Both the position numbers and the translations under genes were made by a program. Below, in pieces: positions 1 to 7,892 of a stretch of DNA of 64,000 nucleotides (the stretch's first letter is position 1; each line of letters begins with the position of its first letter). Below the pieces are notes generated by a model, which was given only the letters and a program-made list of their open reading frames with translations, did no database searches and was not told the origin of the DNA. This stretch comes from Seohaeicola saemankumensis. GTDB lineage: Bacteria > Pseudomonadota > Alphaproteobacteria > Rhodobacterales > Rhodobacteraceae. Location: NCBI RefSeq assembly GCF_021021435.1, contig NZ_JAINWI010000020.1, positions 1 through 64,000 on the forward strand, in the 5' to 3' direction.

Positions 1-1
1 T

Positions 2-634
2 TTGCGCCGCCACGTGGCCGGTTTTGTCTCCGCCGTTGACAGCAGCGCAAACGGCTGGGCTATCACCAGCGCCGACCAGACAACGCGCCATGCAGCACAG
101 ATCGTGCTGAACATCCCAGCGCCGCAGGCGTTGCGGTTGCTGGGGCCGGATCACCCGTTTGCCGGCGCGCTGAACGCCGTGCAGATGGCCCCTTGCCTAA
201 CGCTCATGGCGGCCTTTGCCGCTGACGCGCCGCGCCCTTTTGCCAACCGCAGCGATCCCGACCATCCGCTGGCATGGATCGCACAGGACAGCAGCAAACC
301 GGACCGCACGGGCCCTGTGACGACATGGGTCGCGCAGGCCAGCCCCGCATGGAGCGCGCACTATCTAGAGGAGTCACCCGAGCAGATCGCTGCCCGCATG
401 CTGCCGCTACTGGCCGAGGTGCTGGGGCTTTCCGCAGCGGATGCACGTTACGCCGCCGCCCATCGCTGGCGCTATGCCCGAGTGACAACACCGCTGGGCC
501 AACCGTTCTTGCACAGCGGGCAAGACGCGCTTTATCTGGGGGGTGACTGGTGCATCGGGCCACGGGTCGAGGCCGCATGGCAAAGCGGTGACGCGATCGC
601 GCAAACTATCATCAAGGCCCGCGATGCTGGATGA
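2..634 (+). CDS. Renalase-like FAD/NAD(P)-dependent amine oxidoreductase, C-terminal part
   Basis: This is the 3' part of a gene that begins before the window; about 210 residues are visible and the N-terminal Rossmann dinucleotide-binding motif is missing. The C-terminus carries LGGDWCIGPRVEAAWQSG, the FAD-contacting segment typical of flavin amine oxidases and of bacterial renalase-like proteins (D contacts the flavin ribityl/phosphate, and VEAA/SG starts the last helix). The middle part resembles the substrate-side domain of these enzymes. It would oxidise an amine or a reduced nicotinamide isomer in the cytoplasm; the substrate cannot be told. It overlaps the next gene by 11 nt, so the first genes of the window are probably one operon. 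The family is fairly sure, the exact substrate unknown. Confidence 0.7.
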   Translation: MRRHVAGFVSAVDSSANGWAITSADQTTRHAAQIVLNIPAPQALRLLGPDHPFAGALNAVQMAPCLTLMAAFAADAPRPFANRSDPDHPLAWIAQDSSKPDRTGPVTTWVAQASPAWSAHYLEESPEQIAARMLPLLAEVLGLSAADARYAAAHRWRYARVTTPLGQPFLHSGQDALYLGGDWCIGPRVEAAWQSGDAIAQTIIKARDAG

Positions 635-1445
635 TCCCCGCATCAAAGGTCTGTGGACACTGATCAACGCGGCGCTGCATCCGCCACGCGGTGCCGGACG
701 GATCACGCTGGCGCTGGTGATGGGGGCCTCGTGCCACCTTGTCTTTGCGGCAGCGGTTCTGGCGATGATCGTGGCCATGTTCTTTGGCATGAGCAAAAGC
801 CTTGGCAATGCGCCATGGCCTTGGGCGGTCATCGCCAATGCAGCGCTTCTGGTACAATTTCCGCTGGTCCATTCCTTGCTTCTGACCGGACCGGGTGGGC
901 GCTTTCTGGCCGGGCTGATCCCCGGACCACATGGCCGGACATTGACCACAACAACCTATGCGCTGATCGCCTCGTTCCAGCTTCTGGCGCTTTTCGCGCT
1001 CTGGACACCCAGCGGGATCGTCTGGTGGCAAGCGGAAGGTGTGACGCTCTGGCTGGTCTGTGCGGCCTATGCCGCATCGTGGTTGCTGCTGCTCAAGGCC
1101 AGTTTTGACGCCGGTGCCGAAGTGCAATCCGGGGCGCTGGGGTGGATGTCGCTGATGGCAAGAATCAAGCCGGTTTTTCCGGATATGCCAACTTTGGGGA
1201 TGTTCCGCGTGATCCGACAGCCGATCTATGTAGCCTTCGCCCTGACCCTCTGGACCGTGCCGGTCTGGACACCGGATCAACTGGCGGTGGCGTTATGCCT
1301 CAGTGCCTATTGTCTTGCTGCACCGCGCCTCAAGGAACGCCGCTTTGCCGCGCGCTATGGCGAGCGGTTCCAGAGATACCGTGCCAGCGTGCCCTATGTC
1401 CTTCCCGATGTTCTGCCACAGCGAGGTCCCCATGACGCGCAATGA
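624..1445 (+). CDS. ICMT/PEMT-like integral membrane protein (NnrU-like)
   Basis: The start at the ATG encoding MLDDPRIKG overlaps the upstream stop by 11 nt. The 273-residue product is mostly hydrophobic with about six predicted membrane spans. Near the C-terminus it has RQPIY followed by a span and then ERFQRYRASVPY. This arrangement is typical of the isoprenylcysteine carboxyl methyltransferase/phospholipid methyltransferase superfamily, in which the cytoplasmic tail binds S-adenosylmethionine. The N-terminal half also resembles NnrU-type membrane proteins. The true substrate is unknown; it might methylate a lipid or isoprenoid. Its position between an oxidoreductase and a UbiG-like methyltransferase suggests an isoprenoid or quinone-linked pathway, which is inference only. 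Confidence 0.65.
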   Translation: MLDDPRIKGLWTLINAALHPPRGAGRITLALVMGASCHLVFAAAVLAMIVAMFFGMSKSLGNAPWPWAVIANAALLVQFPLVHSLLLTGPGGRFLAGLIPGPHGRTLTTTTYALIASFQLLALFALWTPSGIVWWQAEGVTLWLVCAAYAASWLLLLKASFDAGAEVQSGALGWMSLMARIKPVFPDMPTLGMFRVIRQPIYVAFALTLWTVPVWTPDQLAVALCLSAYCLAAPRLKERRFAARYGERFQRYRASVPYVLPDVLPQRGPHDAQ

Positions 1446-2145
1446 CTTGACCATCTATGACGACGTGGCCGATCAATGGTGGTCGGACAAGATCCGCTGG
1501 GTCCGCACGTTGAAAAACCTCGTGCCCGGACGGTTGTCATGGTTTGACCGGCAGATCGACTGGCAAGGCAAAACGGTGCTGGATCTGGGTTGCGCAGGTG
1601 GCTTCATGGCCGAGGCGCTCGCCCTGCGCGGGTCGCAAGTCACGGGAATCGACCCTGCTCGCGCCGCAATCGACGCTGCGCGCGCCCATGCAGGCCAGTC
1701 GGGTCTGGACATAGCCTATGACGTGGGTGTCGGTGAGGCGTTGCCCTATGACAGCAAGGCTTTCGACGCTGTCGTCTGTGTCGATGTGCTGGAACATGTC
1801 AGCGACCTGACCCTTGTGCTGTCCGAGGTAACGCGTGTCCTGCGTCCGGGCGGGCTGTTCCTGTTCGACACCATCAACCGCAACCTTTTGGCGCGTCTGG
1901 CCACGATCACGGTGGCCGAGGATGTCTTGCGCCTGCTGCCGCGCGGGACGCACGATCCGGCCATGTTCATCACACCAACGGAATTGCGCGACGGTCTGGC
2001 CAAGGCTGGGCTGGTGGCGGGGCCAATCACCGGATTAGGGCCGCGCGGCATCAACCGGCGCGGAGACCTGACCTTTGGCCGCCTGCCGCTGACGACGATC
2101 CTGTATATGGGAACCGCGCGCAAACCCGTTCTGCCGGCAAACTGA
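1432..2145 (+). CDS. UbiG-like polyprenyl-hydroxyphenol O-methyltransferase
   Basis: This 237-residue SAM-dependent methyltransferase has motif I LDLGCAGG (about residue 45), an acidic post-I GIDPA, motif II FDAVVCVDVLEHV and the family-typical VLRLLPRGTHDPAMFITP segment. UbiG/Coq3 carries out both O-methylations of ubiquinone synthesis, and the length fits that family (about 240 aa). The chosen ATG (MTRNDLT) overlaps the previous stop by 14 nt. A longer frame upstream exists but has no family similarity. Genomes of this group commonly carry a dedicated ubiG elsewhere, so this could be that gene or a paralogue acting on another hydroxylated prenyl compound; the neighbouring ABC1 kinase supports a quinone connection. 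Confidence 0.75.
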   Translation: MTRNDLTIYDDVADQWWSDKIRWVRTLKNLVPGRLSWFDRQIDWQGKTVLDLGCAGGFMAEALALRGSQVTGIDPARAAIDAARAHAGQSGLDIAYDVGVGEALPYDSKAFDAVVCVDVLEHVSDLTLVLSEVTRVLRPGGLFLFDTINRNLLARLATITVAEDVLRLLPRGTHDPAMFITPTELRDGLAKAGLVAGPITGLGPRGINRRGDLTFGRLPLTTILYMGTARKPVLPAN

Positions 2146-2206
2146 CCGGCCTCTACACCCTTGCCGCCCTATCTTGCCTAGCAACCCACAACCGGAAGTG
2201 CCCGCC

Positions 2207-3550
2207 ATGTCCGAGGACCAGACTGATCAGGATGCCGCCCCCGTGCCGGATGGCAGGGTGGGACGGTTGCTGCGTCTGGGGAGTATGACCTCGGGATTAA
2301 TGGGAGATATGGCGATCAGTGGTCTGCGCCAGATCGCCAAAGGTCAGCGTCCCAGTTTGCAAAACATGCTGATGACCCCGATGACCGCAACGCGCGTGAC
2401 CCGCGACCTGCGAACAATGCGGGGTGCCGCCATGAAAATGGGGCAGATGTTGTCGATGGACCCCGGCTTTGTTCTGCCGCCCGAGATGACCGTGATCATG
2501 GCCGCCCTGCGGGACGAGGCGCGGCACATGCCGCCACAGCAGTTGCGCGATGTGCTCAATGCCGAATGGGGCCCTGACTGGCGGCACCGCTTTACACGCT
2601 TCGATGTCCGCCCCTTTGCCGCCGCCTCGATCGGACAGGTGCACCGGGCGCGCACGACCGACGGACGCGATCTGGCGATCAAGGTGCAATATCCCGCAGT
2701 GCGTGACAGTATCGACAGCGACATCGACAATATCGCGGCCCTTTTGCGCCTGTCAGGTATGGTGCCGCGCGGAATGGATATCGACCCGATGTTGGCCGAG
2801 GCGCGCCAGCAACTGCATCAGGAGGCCGATTATAAGGCCGAAGCCGACAACCTTGCCGCCTTCAATGCCTTTCTGGCGGAGTCGGATGATTTCCTTCTAC
2901 CCGCCTGCCATCCTGACCTGAGCACGCCGCGCGTGCTGGCGATGACCTATATCGACAGCCAGCCGATTGAAGCGCTGGAGAGCGCATCGCAATCTCTGCG
3001 CGATCAGGTCGCCGCGCGGATGATTGATCTTGTCTTGCGCGAGCTGTTCACCTTTCGCACCATGCAAACCGATCCGAATCTGGCAAACTATCGCTTTGAT
3101 CCCGTGACAGGCCGCATTGTCTTGCTGGATTTCGGGGCGGTAACCCGCCTTGCCCCTGCACTGACCGCACAATTCCAAAACCTTCTGGACGCGACCCTGT
3201 CAACGGATCGTCACGCAACCCGCGCGGCGATGCACGCGATCGGGTATTTCGGGTCCGCAACGGCTGCGCATCACAGCGATCTGATCTTCGAGATGTTCGA
3301 GACAGCCATGATTCCGATAAGGCAGGAAAACCCGTTTGATTTCGGCACGTCCGACATAGTGACACGGCTGCGCGATATGGGGATCGCACTGGGGCGTGAC
3401 CGTGATCTGGCGCATGTGCCCCCCGCCGAGACGCTTTTCCTGCATCGCAAGATCGCGGGTATCTACCTGATGGCTGCAAGATTGAAAGCGCGGGTTGCGA
3501 TCAGACCGATTGTTGCGCCCTATAGCCGGATCGGAACAGCAGCCTTCTAA
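2207..3550 (+). CDS. ABC1/AarF (UbiB-family) atypical kinase
   Basis: The 447-residue product shows the family's KxGQ signature (MKMGQ, about residue 82), the alanine-rich nucleotide loop AAASIGQVH, the VAIK-type lysine in LAIKVQYP, the catalytic segment QTDPNLANYRFD and the metal-binding LDFGAV. UbiB/COQ8 proteins are ATPases or kinases that support coenzyme Q synthesis or lipid handling at the membrane. No clear C-terminal membrane anchor is seen, unlike E. coli UbiB. The ATG giving MSEDQTDQ is preceded by GGAAG at a reasonable distance; an in-frame TTG 33 nt upstream is less likely. The 61-nt gap after the UbiG-like gene suggests co-transcription. Its stop overlaps the convergent next gene by 4 nt. 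Confidence 0.8.
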   Translation: MSEDQTDQDAAPVPDGRVGRLLRLGSMTSGLMGDMAISGLRQIAKGQRPSLQNMLMTPMTATRVTRDLRTMRGAAMKMGQMLSMDPGFVLPPEMTVIMAALRDEARHMPPQQLRDVLNAEWGPDWRHRFTRFDVRPFAAASIGQVHRARTTDGRDLAIKVQYPAVRDSIDSDIDNIAALLRLSGMVPRGMDIDPMLAEARQQLHQEADYKAEADNLAAFNAFLAESDDFLLPACHPDLSTPRVLAMTYIDSQPIEALESASQSLRDQVAARMIDLVLRELFTFRTMQTDPNLANYRFDPVTGRIVLLDFGAVTRLAPALTAQFQNLLDATLSTDRHATRAAMHAIGYFGSATAAHHSDLIFEMFETAMIPIRQENPFDFGTSDIVTRLRDMGIALGRDRDLAHVPPAETLFLHRKIAGIYLMAARLKARVAIRPIVAPYSRIGTAAF

Positions 3551-4080
3551 CGCGGATAGCCGTAAGCCGCGATATGCGCCCAGATATTCTGATTGATGCG
3601 TGACAGTTCGGAAATCGAGCGCCGGATCGTGTCCAGCGCCGCGGCGTCCAGATCAATGGTCTGGCCCATACGGATCTCGTCTTTGCGATCGGCAATCCGC
3701 ATCAGGATGGATTTGGGCGGCCCGCCATCGGGGTCGAAAGCATAGATGCAATGGTTGTAGCGGTTGCGCGCACCAGACAGTTTCATCATGTCGCGGGTCA
3801 GGGCCAGCACGGCATCGCGCTCGGCCTTGGCCTGATGGGGCATCTTGGCCAGCCTCTCGACCAGATCGACACGCGCACGGGTGGTGTTCAGCGTCAGGAA
3901 AATGACCACGGCCACATCCTTGGTCGTGCCCGACAGCCCTGCAATCAGATGCAACAGCAGGCTTTCGGTATTCGTCCACGTATAGTTCAACCGCCCGACC
4001 AGCAACAAAATCTCGTCGAAGGCAGCAGGCTGCGCCCCGAAACCGCCCTGCCCGACCACGGCTTTACTGTCAGAGTTCAT
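3547..4080 (-). CDS. Conserved hypothetical all-alpha protein coupled to the LuxR-type regulator
   Basis: I do not recognise a named family for this 177-residue protein. It appears soluble and largely helical, with no signal peptide. A conserved-looking core contains NYTWTNTESLLLHLIAGL (residues about 36-53), a T-rich helix around FLTLNTTRARVDL, and ARNRYNHCIYAFDPDGG, where the R-N-x-x-N-H stretch looks functional. Its start ATG lies inside the 3' end of the upstream LuxR-type regulator (11-nt overlap), so the two are translationally coupled and may work together. A role as an accessory sensor or binding partner of the regulator is inference. Confidence 0.65.
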   Translation of the reverse strand: MNSDSKAVVGQGGFGAQPAAFDEILLLVGRLNYTWTNTESLLLHLIAGLSGTTKDVAVVIFLTLNTTRARVDLVERLAKMPHQAKAERDAVLALTRDMMKLSGARNRYNHCIYAFDPDGGPPKSILMRIADRKDEIRMGQTIDLDAAALDTIRRSISELSRINQNIWAHIAAYGYPR

Positions 4081-4858
4081 GGCCCCCCTCCATCTGCCGC
4101 GACAGATACCAAGTTGCGGCTTCGGTTCGGTTACGTGCACCGATCTTGGTGATCGCATTGTGCAGATGCAGCTTCACAGTATGTTCGGACAGCGACATCT
4201 TATGCGCGATTGTCTTGTTGCGCCCGCCTTGCGACACCAGCGCGAGCACCTCTTTTTCGCGGCGCGTCAGACCGTGCTCGCCGCCAGTCTGGCACTGTAC
4301 CTCTTCGGCCATCTCCACGGCTTCATGGGCATGTGGCGCGGGACTTGCGCGTTCGCCGCTTTCCTTACGACGCGCCTGCGGAGCATCCACTGGCCCGATT
4401 AAGTCACCCGACGCAATGAACTGGCCAGCAAGGACAAGCCGCAACATGGCGGACCAAGGACAGATCGGCAGGTTCATCGGCAAGAGCAGGATATCGGCCA
4501 AACCCTGTGAGGTCTCCCGCGCACGCAGCAATCGGCGCGCAATCCTCGGGTCGCGGTAAGCCAGTATCCAGTCCGCCTTTGGCAGTCCGGCATGATACAG
4601 TTCGAGGTCACGCAATATCTCGGTTGCAAGCCGATCGTCGAAGAAAACCTTTCGTACAGAAATCGACCTGTCACGGACCAGAGACAGCAAGTCCCTGACC
4701 GACTCCAGCCGGATCGCGTGAACACTCCCCGCCTCTTGCTCGGCGATGCGGAGGATCGAATTTGGAAACTCGAGTATGCTCCCGAGAAACACGAAAACTT
4801 CAGTACATTCGTTACGGTTGAAAATAGTGGCAACTTTATTGGAATCACGTTCAAACAT
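4070..4858 (-). CDS. LuxR/CsgD-type helix-turn-helix transcriptional regulator
   Basis: The 262-residue protein ends in a LuxR-type DNA-binding domain (about residues 196-255) with LTRREKEVLALVSQG, NKTIAHKMSLSEHTVKLHL and the recognition-helix tail IGARNRTEA. The N-terminal part looks like a receiver-related fold without an obvious phospho-acceptor Asp, as in CsgD/VpsT-like biofilm regulators. GGGGAGG lies just upstream of the ATG. It is transcribed away from the 718-aa low-complexity protein gene across a 781-bp region, so regulation of that secretion locus is plausible. The regulator family is sure; the biofilm role is inferred from context. Confidence 0.8.
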   Translation of the reverse strand: MFERDSNKVATIFNRNECTEVFVFLGSILEFPNSILRIAEQEAGSVHAIRLESVRDLLSLVRDRSISVRKVFFDDRLATEILRDLELYHAGLPKADWILAYRDPRIARRLLRARETSQGLADILLLPMNLPICPWSAMLRLVLAGQFIASGDLIGPVDAPQARRKESGERASPAPHAHEAVEMAEEVQCQTGGEHGLTRREKEVLALVSQGGRNKTIAHKMSLSEHTVKLHLHNAITKIGARNRTEAATWYLSRQMEGGHEL

Positions 4859-5639
4859 GGCAACCTCCCCAGGCTGTCAAACGCTTAATATGTCTAAAAA
4901 AAGGCAGCTCTACATAACCGGATTCACCAAAACATCCTTATTGATATACTACATTTCGCTAGTTTGCGTAACTACCCGAAAGATTAAGGTCAAAATATGG
5001 CAACCCTAGCCAAAGCTTTATAAGGCCCATTGTGACATCGCCGAAGCTGGTCGTTGAAAAAGGTTCTGATTCTTCCCAAGGCTGTTGGGCTTGGATTAGC
5101 AAGCGAGATCATGCCGCTACGGGACAGATGCCGTTCGGGAAGGCGCTATGAAACCCCAGGAAACAACGGCAGAAAATTGACATTTTCTTTCAGCAAAAAT
5201 GATCTATCTAAAATTGATTACTGTCTGTTCTCAATTTCGATACAATAAAAATTAGCAATAAAACCAATAAGTTGATGAATCCTTAATCATTCGTCCAACT
5301 TCCGAATCTGGGGCGGGAATGTGACCTTTTCGGTGTCGCTCAACTTCAGAGTGACCATTGCAGAAAACATATTTGAATCGGCCGGACGCTGATCGTCCCT
5401 CGTACGTGACCACCGGCCCGCAGTGGCCAACGCCCGGACCCTTTGGTCCGGACGCGGAACCTCTGCACCCTGACGAAGGAGGACCGCAGACACGACCTCG
5501 AATAGACGGGCCGCGCTGTTGGTATGGCAGTACCGCATGTTCGGCCATCTACACCTTAATCTGAAACCCACATACGCCGCGCAGTTGTCACTTTTGAGAT
5601 GATTGGTGACCAGTCCGGGGCGTTCCGGAGGAAAGTACG
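4859..5639. promoter_or_regulatory. Long divergent promoter region with AT-rich islands and repeated AAATTGA boxes
   Basis: No convincing gene lies in these 781 bases. Positions 5161-5280 hold 32 G/C of 120 bases (27%), far below the surrounding genes. Inside it AAAATTGA occurs at 5173-5180 and 5210-5217, and TCAATTT (inverted) at 5231-5237, so the second and third copies form a 7-bp inverted repeat. TTGACA at 5177-5182 is a consensus -35 with a weak GATCTA 18 nt downstream. A separate hairpin of 7 bp (5434-5440 with 5445-5451) lies in the GC-richer part. The whole region probably controls both the LuxR-type regulator and the matrix-protein gene. Confidence 0.5.
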
Positions 5640-7796
5640 ATGAATACCCAAAATAGAAACACGAACATGATCTTGGACGATATCAATATCAAAGAGATCG
5701 ACGCCGATTTCAACACAGTTGCTTTCGTGGACGACGCGGAGATCGAGCTGGACGTGCAAGCACAGCAGCAAGACGCCAGCGCCGAAGCCGAGGTTGAGGT
5801 CGAAAACGAGAACAAGAACGACACCGACGTCGACACTGACCAAGGTCAACTTCAGGGCCAGCAGCAAGCGCAGCAGCAAGGTCAGGATACTACCCAAACT
5901 CAGGGCACAATTGTTGCCAACGAGAATGGCGACAATGACAATTCCACAGTCGTGAAAAACGACATCGACATCGACTTCGGCGAAGGCGAGTGGATTCCGC
6001 GCGATGACGATTTCATCGACATCGACATGAAGGGCAGCGCCTCGATGGGCGATGTTCTGGGCGTCAACGGTGACTATGACCCCGGCAACGACCTGAGCAT
6101 GTCCGATGTGCTGAACGACCTGACCTTCGGGGATGGCAACAGCAACGCGTTCAATATCGGCCAGTCCAACAATCTGGTCGACAATGACACGCTGAAAAAC
6201 CCCACGGTCGCCAACAATGACTCGTTCGAGCAGAACGGTGATGCAAGAGGCGGCACCGCAAGGGCTGAAGAAGGCATCAACGCGGCCTCTGTCGGTGGCC
6301 AGGGCGGCGGCGATGCCGACGCGGATGGCGGCGACGCAACAGGCGGCTTGGCGGCTGGCGGTTTTGCCATCGCAGGGACCGACGCTGAAAGCGAAGGTGG
6401 CGAAGGCGAAGGCGAATCCGGCAACGGCGGCAGCGCCGATACCGAAGGCGGTTCCGTCCTTGGTCTGGCCGTTGGCATTGCTGCAACCGACAGCGACAGT
6501 GAAGGCGGAAATGGCGGCGACGCTGACGCCGAAGCCGAAGCCGAAAACGAAGCAGAAAGCGAACAAGACGGGGAAGCCGACGGCGGCAACAGCGGCGATG
6601 CCGGTGCCCTTGGTCTTGGTCTGGGTGTCGGCCTTGCCGGTTCCGAAGCGGAAGCCGAGGACGCGGAAGGCGGAAATGCCGGTGCTGATGGCGCGGGTCT
6701 GGGTCTTGGCTTGTCAGGCGCAGGTGCGCTTGCAGGTGGCGGCACAGGCGGCGAGTCCGAAGCCGAAGCCGAAGCGGACGCCGAAGCGGACGCCGAAACC
6801 GACGCTGATGCTGATGGCAGCTTGGGCGGCGACTCGGGTGCACTGGGCTTGGGCGCAGGCCTTGGCGATGGTGACAGCGACGCAACAAGCGGTGCAATCG
6901 GTGGTGGCGCTGGTGCTGCCGCAGGTAGCCTTGGCCTTCTGGCCGCATCACTGGCTGGTGCTGACGGCGGTGACGCCGGAAGCGGTGCAACCTCGGGCAA
7001 TGCGAATGGCACGGGGACCGGCACAGGCACGGGCGCATCGAACGGCGGCGCTGCTGGCGCGACCGACGCAACATCGGGCAATGCCTCTGCGCCTGCAGAC
7101 GCAACGGCCGATGCCGATAGCGAAGGCGGGCTGGGCACTGGTGGTGTAGCGGACGCCAACTCGGACGGCACCGGAACCGGTACCGGCACGGGTGGCACGG
7201 CAGGCGGTGGTGCCGCAGGCAATACCGCAGGTTCCACAGCCGGAGCCGACTCTGATGGTACTGGCGGTGCCAATGCTGCAAGCGGTGATGGTGGTCTTGG
7301 CCAGGTCTTCGCCCTGAGCGACATCGACGGCAGTGCCGACAGTGTGGCTGATGCGATCGCGGGCTACGGCGGCAACGGTTCGTCCGATGACGACGCGTCC
7401 AACACCACCGGCTTCAGCGGCACATCCGGCACTGCTGGCGGTGCTGGCGGAGGTTCGGGCGCGGCCTATGGCACGGGCGGCGATGCTGGAAACATCATGG
7501 GCGGTGACGCTCTTGGTGGGAACGGCGTGGTCGGCGATGCAATCGGCGGCATGGGTGGCTATGCCACAACCGGCGCAGGTGGCGCAGGCGGCAGCGCAGG
7601 CTCGTGGGGGTCTGGCAACGGCGATGACGGCTTTGTCACCGGGGAATCCTATGCCTCGGCTGCGGCAGCGGTCAACGTCACGGCCTTCAACCAGAGCATC
7701 GTGATGGGCGCCAATGTCCTTGGCAACGCGGTCGACATGACCGTGGTTGGTGGCTCGTTGAGCTCCAGCGTGGTTGGCGACGACGACCTGACCTGA
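5640..7796 (+). CDS. Large low-complexity Gly/Ala/Asp/Glu-rich protein, putative type I secreted matrix protein
   Basis: This 718-residue protein starts at an ATG with a strong GGAGGA 7 nt upstream. It has no Sec signal peptide. Residues 1-190 are acidic and Asn/Gln-rich (Q-rich QGQQQAQQQGQ, several ND/NN turns). Residues about 200-620 alternate strongly acidic, Gly-rich blocks (for example ESEAEAEADAEADAE) with hydrophobic glycine blocks (LGLGLGVGLAG, GLGLGLSGAG) and GTGTGTG runs. The last 60 residues, rich in A, V and N (AAAAVNVTAFNQSIVMG), end in DDDLT and look like a structured terminal domain. Canonical RTX GGxGxDxxx nonapeptides are absent. Genes for a type I exporter follow, so secretion by that system is the simplest reading; function as adhesin or matrix polymer is inferred. 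Confidence 0.7.
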   Translation: MNTQNRNTNMILDDINIKEIDADFNTVAFVDDAEIELDVQAQQQDASAEAEVEVENENKNDTDVDTDQGQLQGQQQAQQQGQDTTQTQGTIVANENGDNDNSTVVKNDIDIDFGEGEWIPRDDDFIDIDMKGSASMGDVLGVNGDYDPGNDLSMSDVLNDLTFGDGNSNAFNIGQSNNLVDNDTLKNPTVANNDSFEQNGDARGGTARAEEGINAASVGGQGGGDADADGGDATGGLAAGGFAIAGTDAESEGGEGEGESGNGGSADTEGGSVLGLAVGIAATDSDSEGGNGGDADAEAEAENEAESEQDGEADGGNSGDAGALGLGLGVGLAGSEAEAEDAEGGNAGADGAGLGLGLSGAGALAGGGTGGESEAEAEADAEADAETDADADGSLGGDSGALGLGAGLGDGDSDATSGAIGGGAGAAAGSLGLLAASLAGADGGDAGSGATSGNANGTGTGTGTGASNGGAAGATDATSGNASAPADATADADSEGGLGTGGVADANSDGTGTGTGTGGTAGGGAAGNTAGSTAGADSDGTGGANAASGDGGLGQVFALSDIDGSADSVADAIAGYGGNGSSDDDASNTTGFSGTSGTAGGAGGGSGAAYGTGGDAGNIMGGDALGGNGVVGDAIGGMGGYATTGAGGAGGSAGSWGSGNGDDGFVTGESYASAAAAVNVTAFNQSIVMGANVLGNAVDMTVVGGSLSSSVVGDDDLT

Positions 7797-7810
7797 GCCT
7801 GACAAACAAG

Positions 7811-7840
7811 AACCGGGGCCGGTTTCCGGCCCCGGTTTTT
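7811..7840 (+). terminator. Rho-independent terminator after the low-complexity protein gene
   Basis: A perfect 12-bp stem (7811-7822 with 7826-7837) encloses a TTT loop and runs into TTTTT (7836-7840). It lies 14 nt after the stop. It should end or reduce transcription before the exporter genes, giving much more substrate mRNA than exporter mRNA. Confidence 0.9.
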
Positions 7841-7892
7841 CCACAGCGTCATACCTAGCGACGCCGCACGGACAAACAGGGGGGACTGCGAC

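Noticed and set aside
5054-5248. A 64-residue frame that looked like a transposase tail
   Set aside because: No DDE or terminal inverted repeat motif could be matched; the frame runs into the AT-rich promoter island.
5252-5571. Short open frames on both strands before the low-complexity protein
   Set aside because: None has a ribosome binding site or family resemblance, and they overlap one another. The area reads better as promoter.
6074-7324. A 416-residue open frame on the minus strand rich in Pro, Ala and Ser
   Set aside because: It is antisense to the low-complexity secreted protein and its composition simply mirrors the Gly/Ala/Asp codon bias; there is no ribosome binding site or known family.
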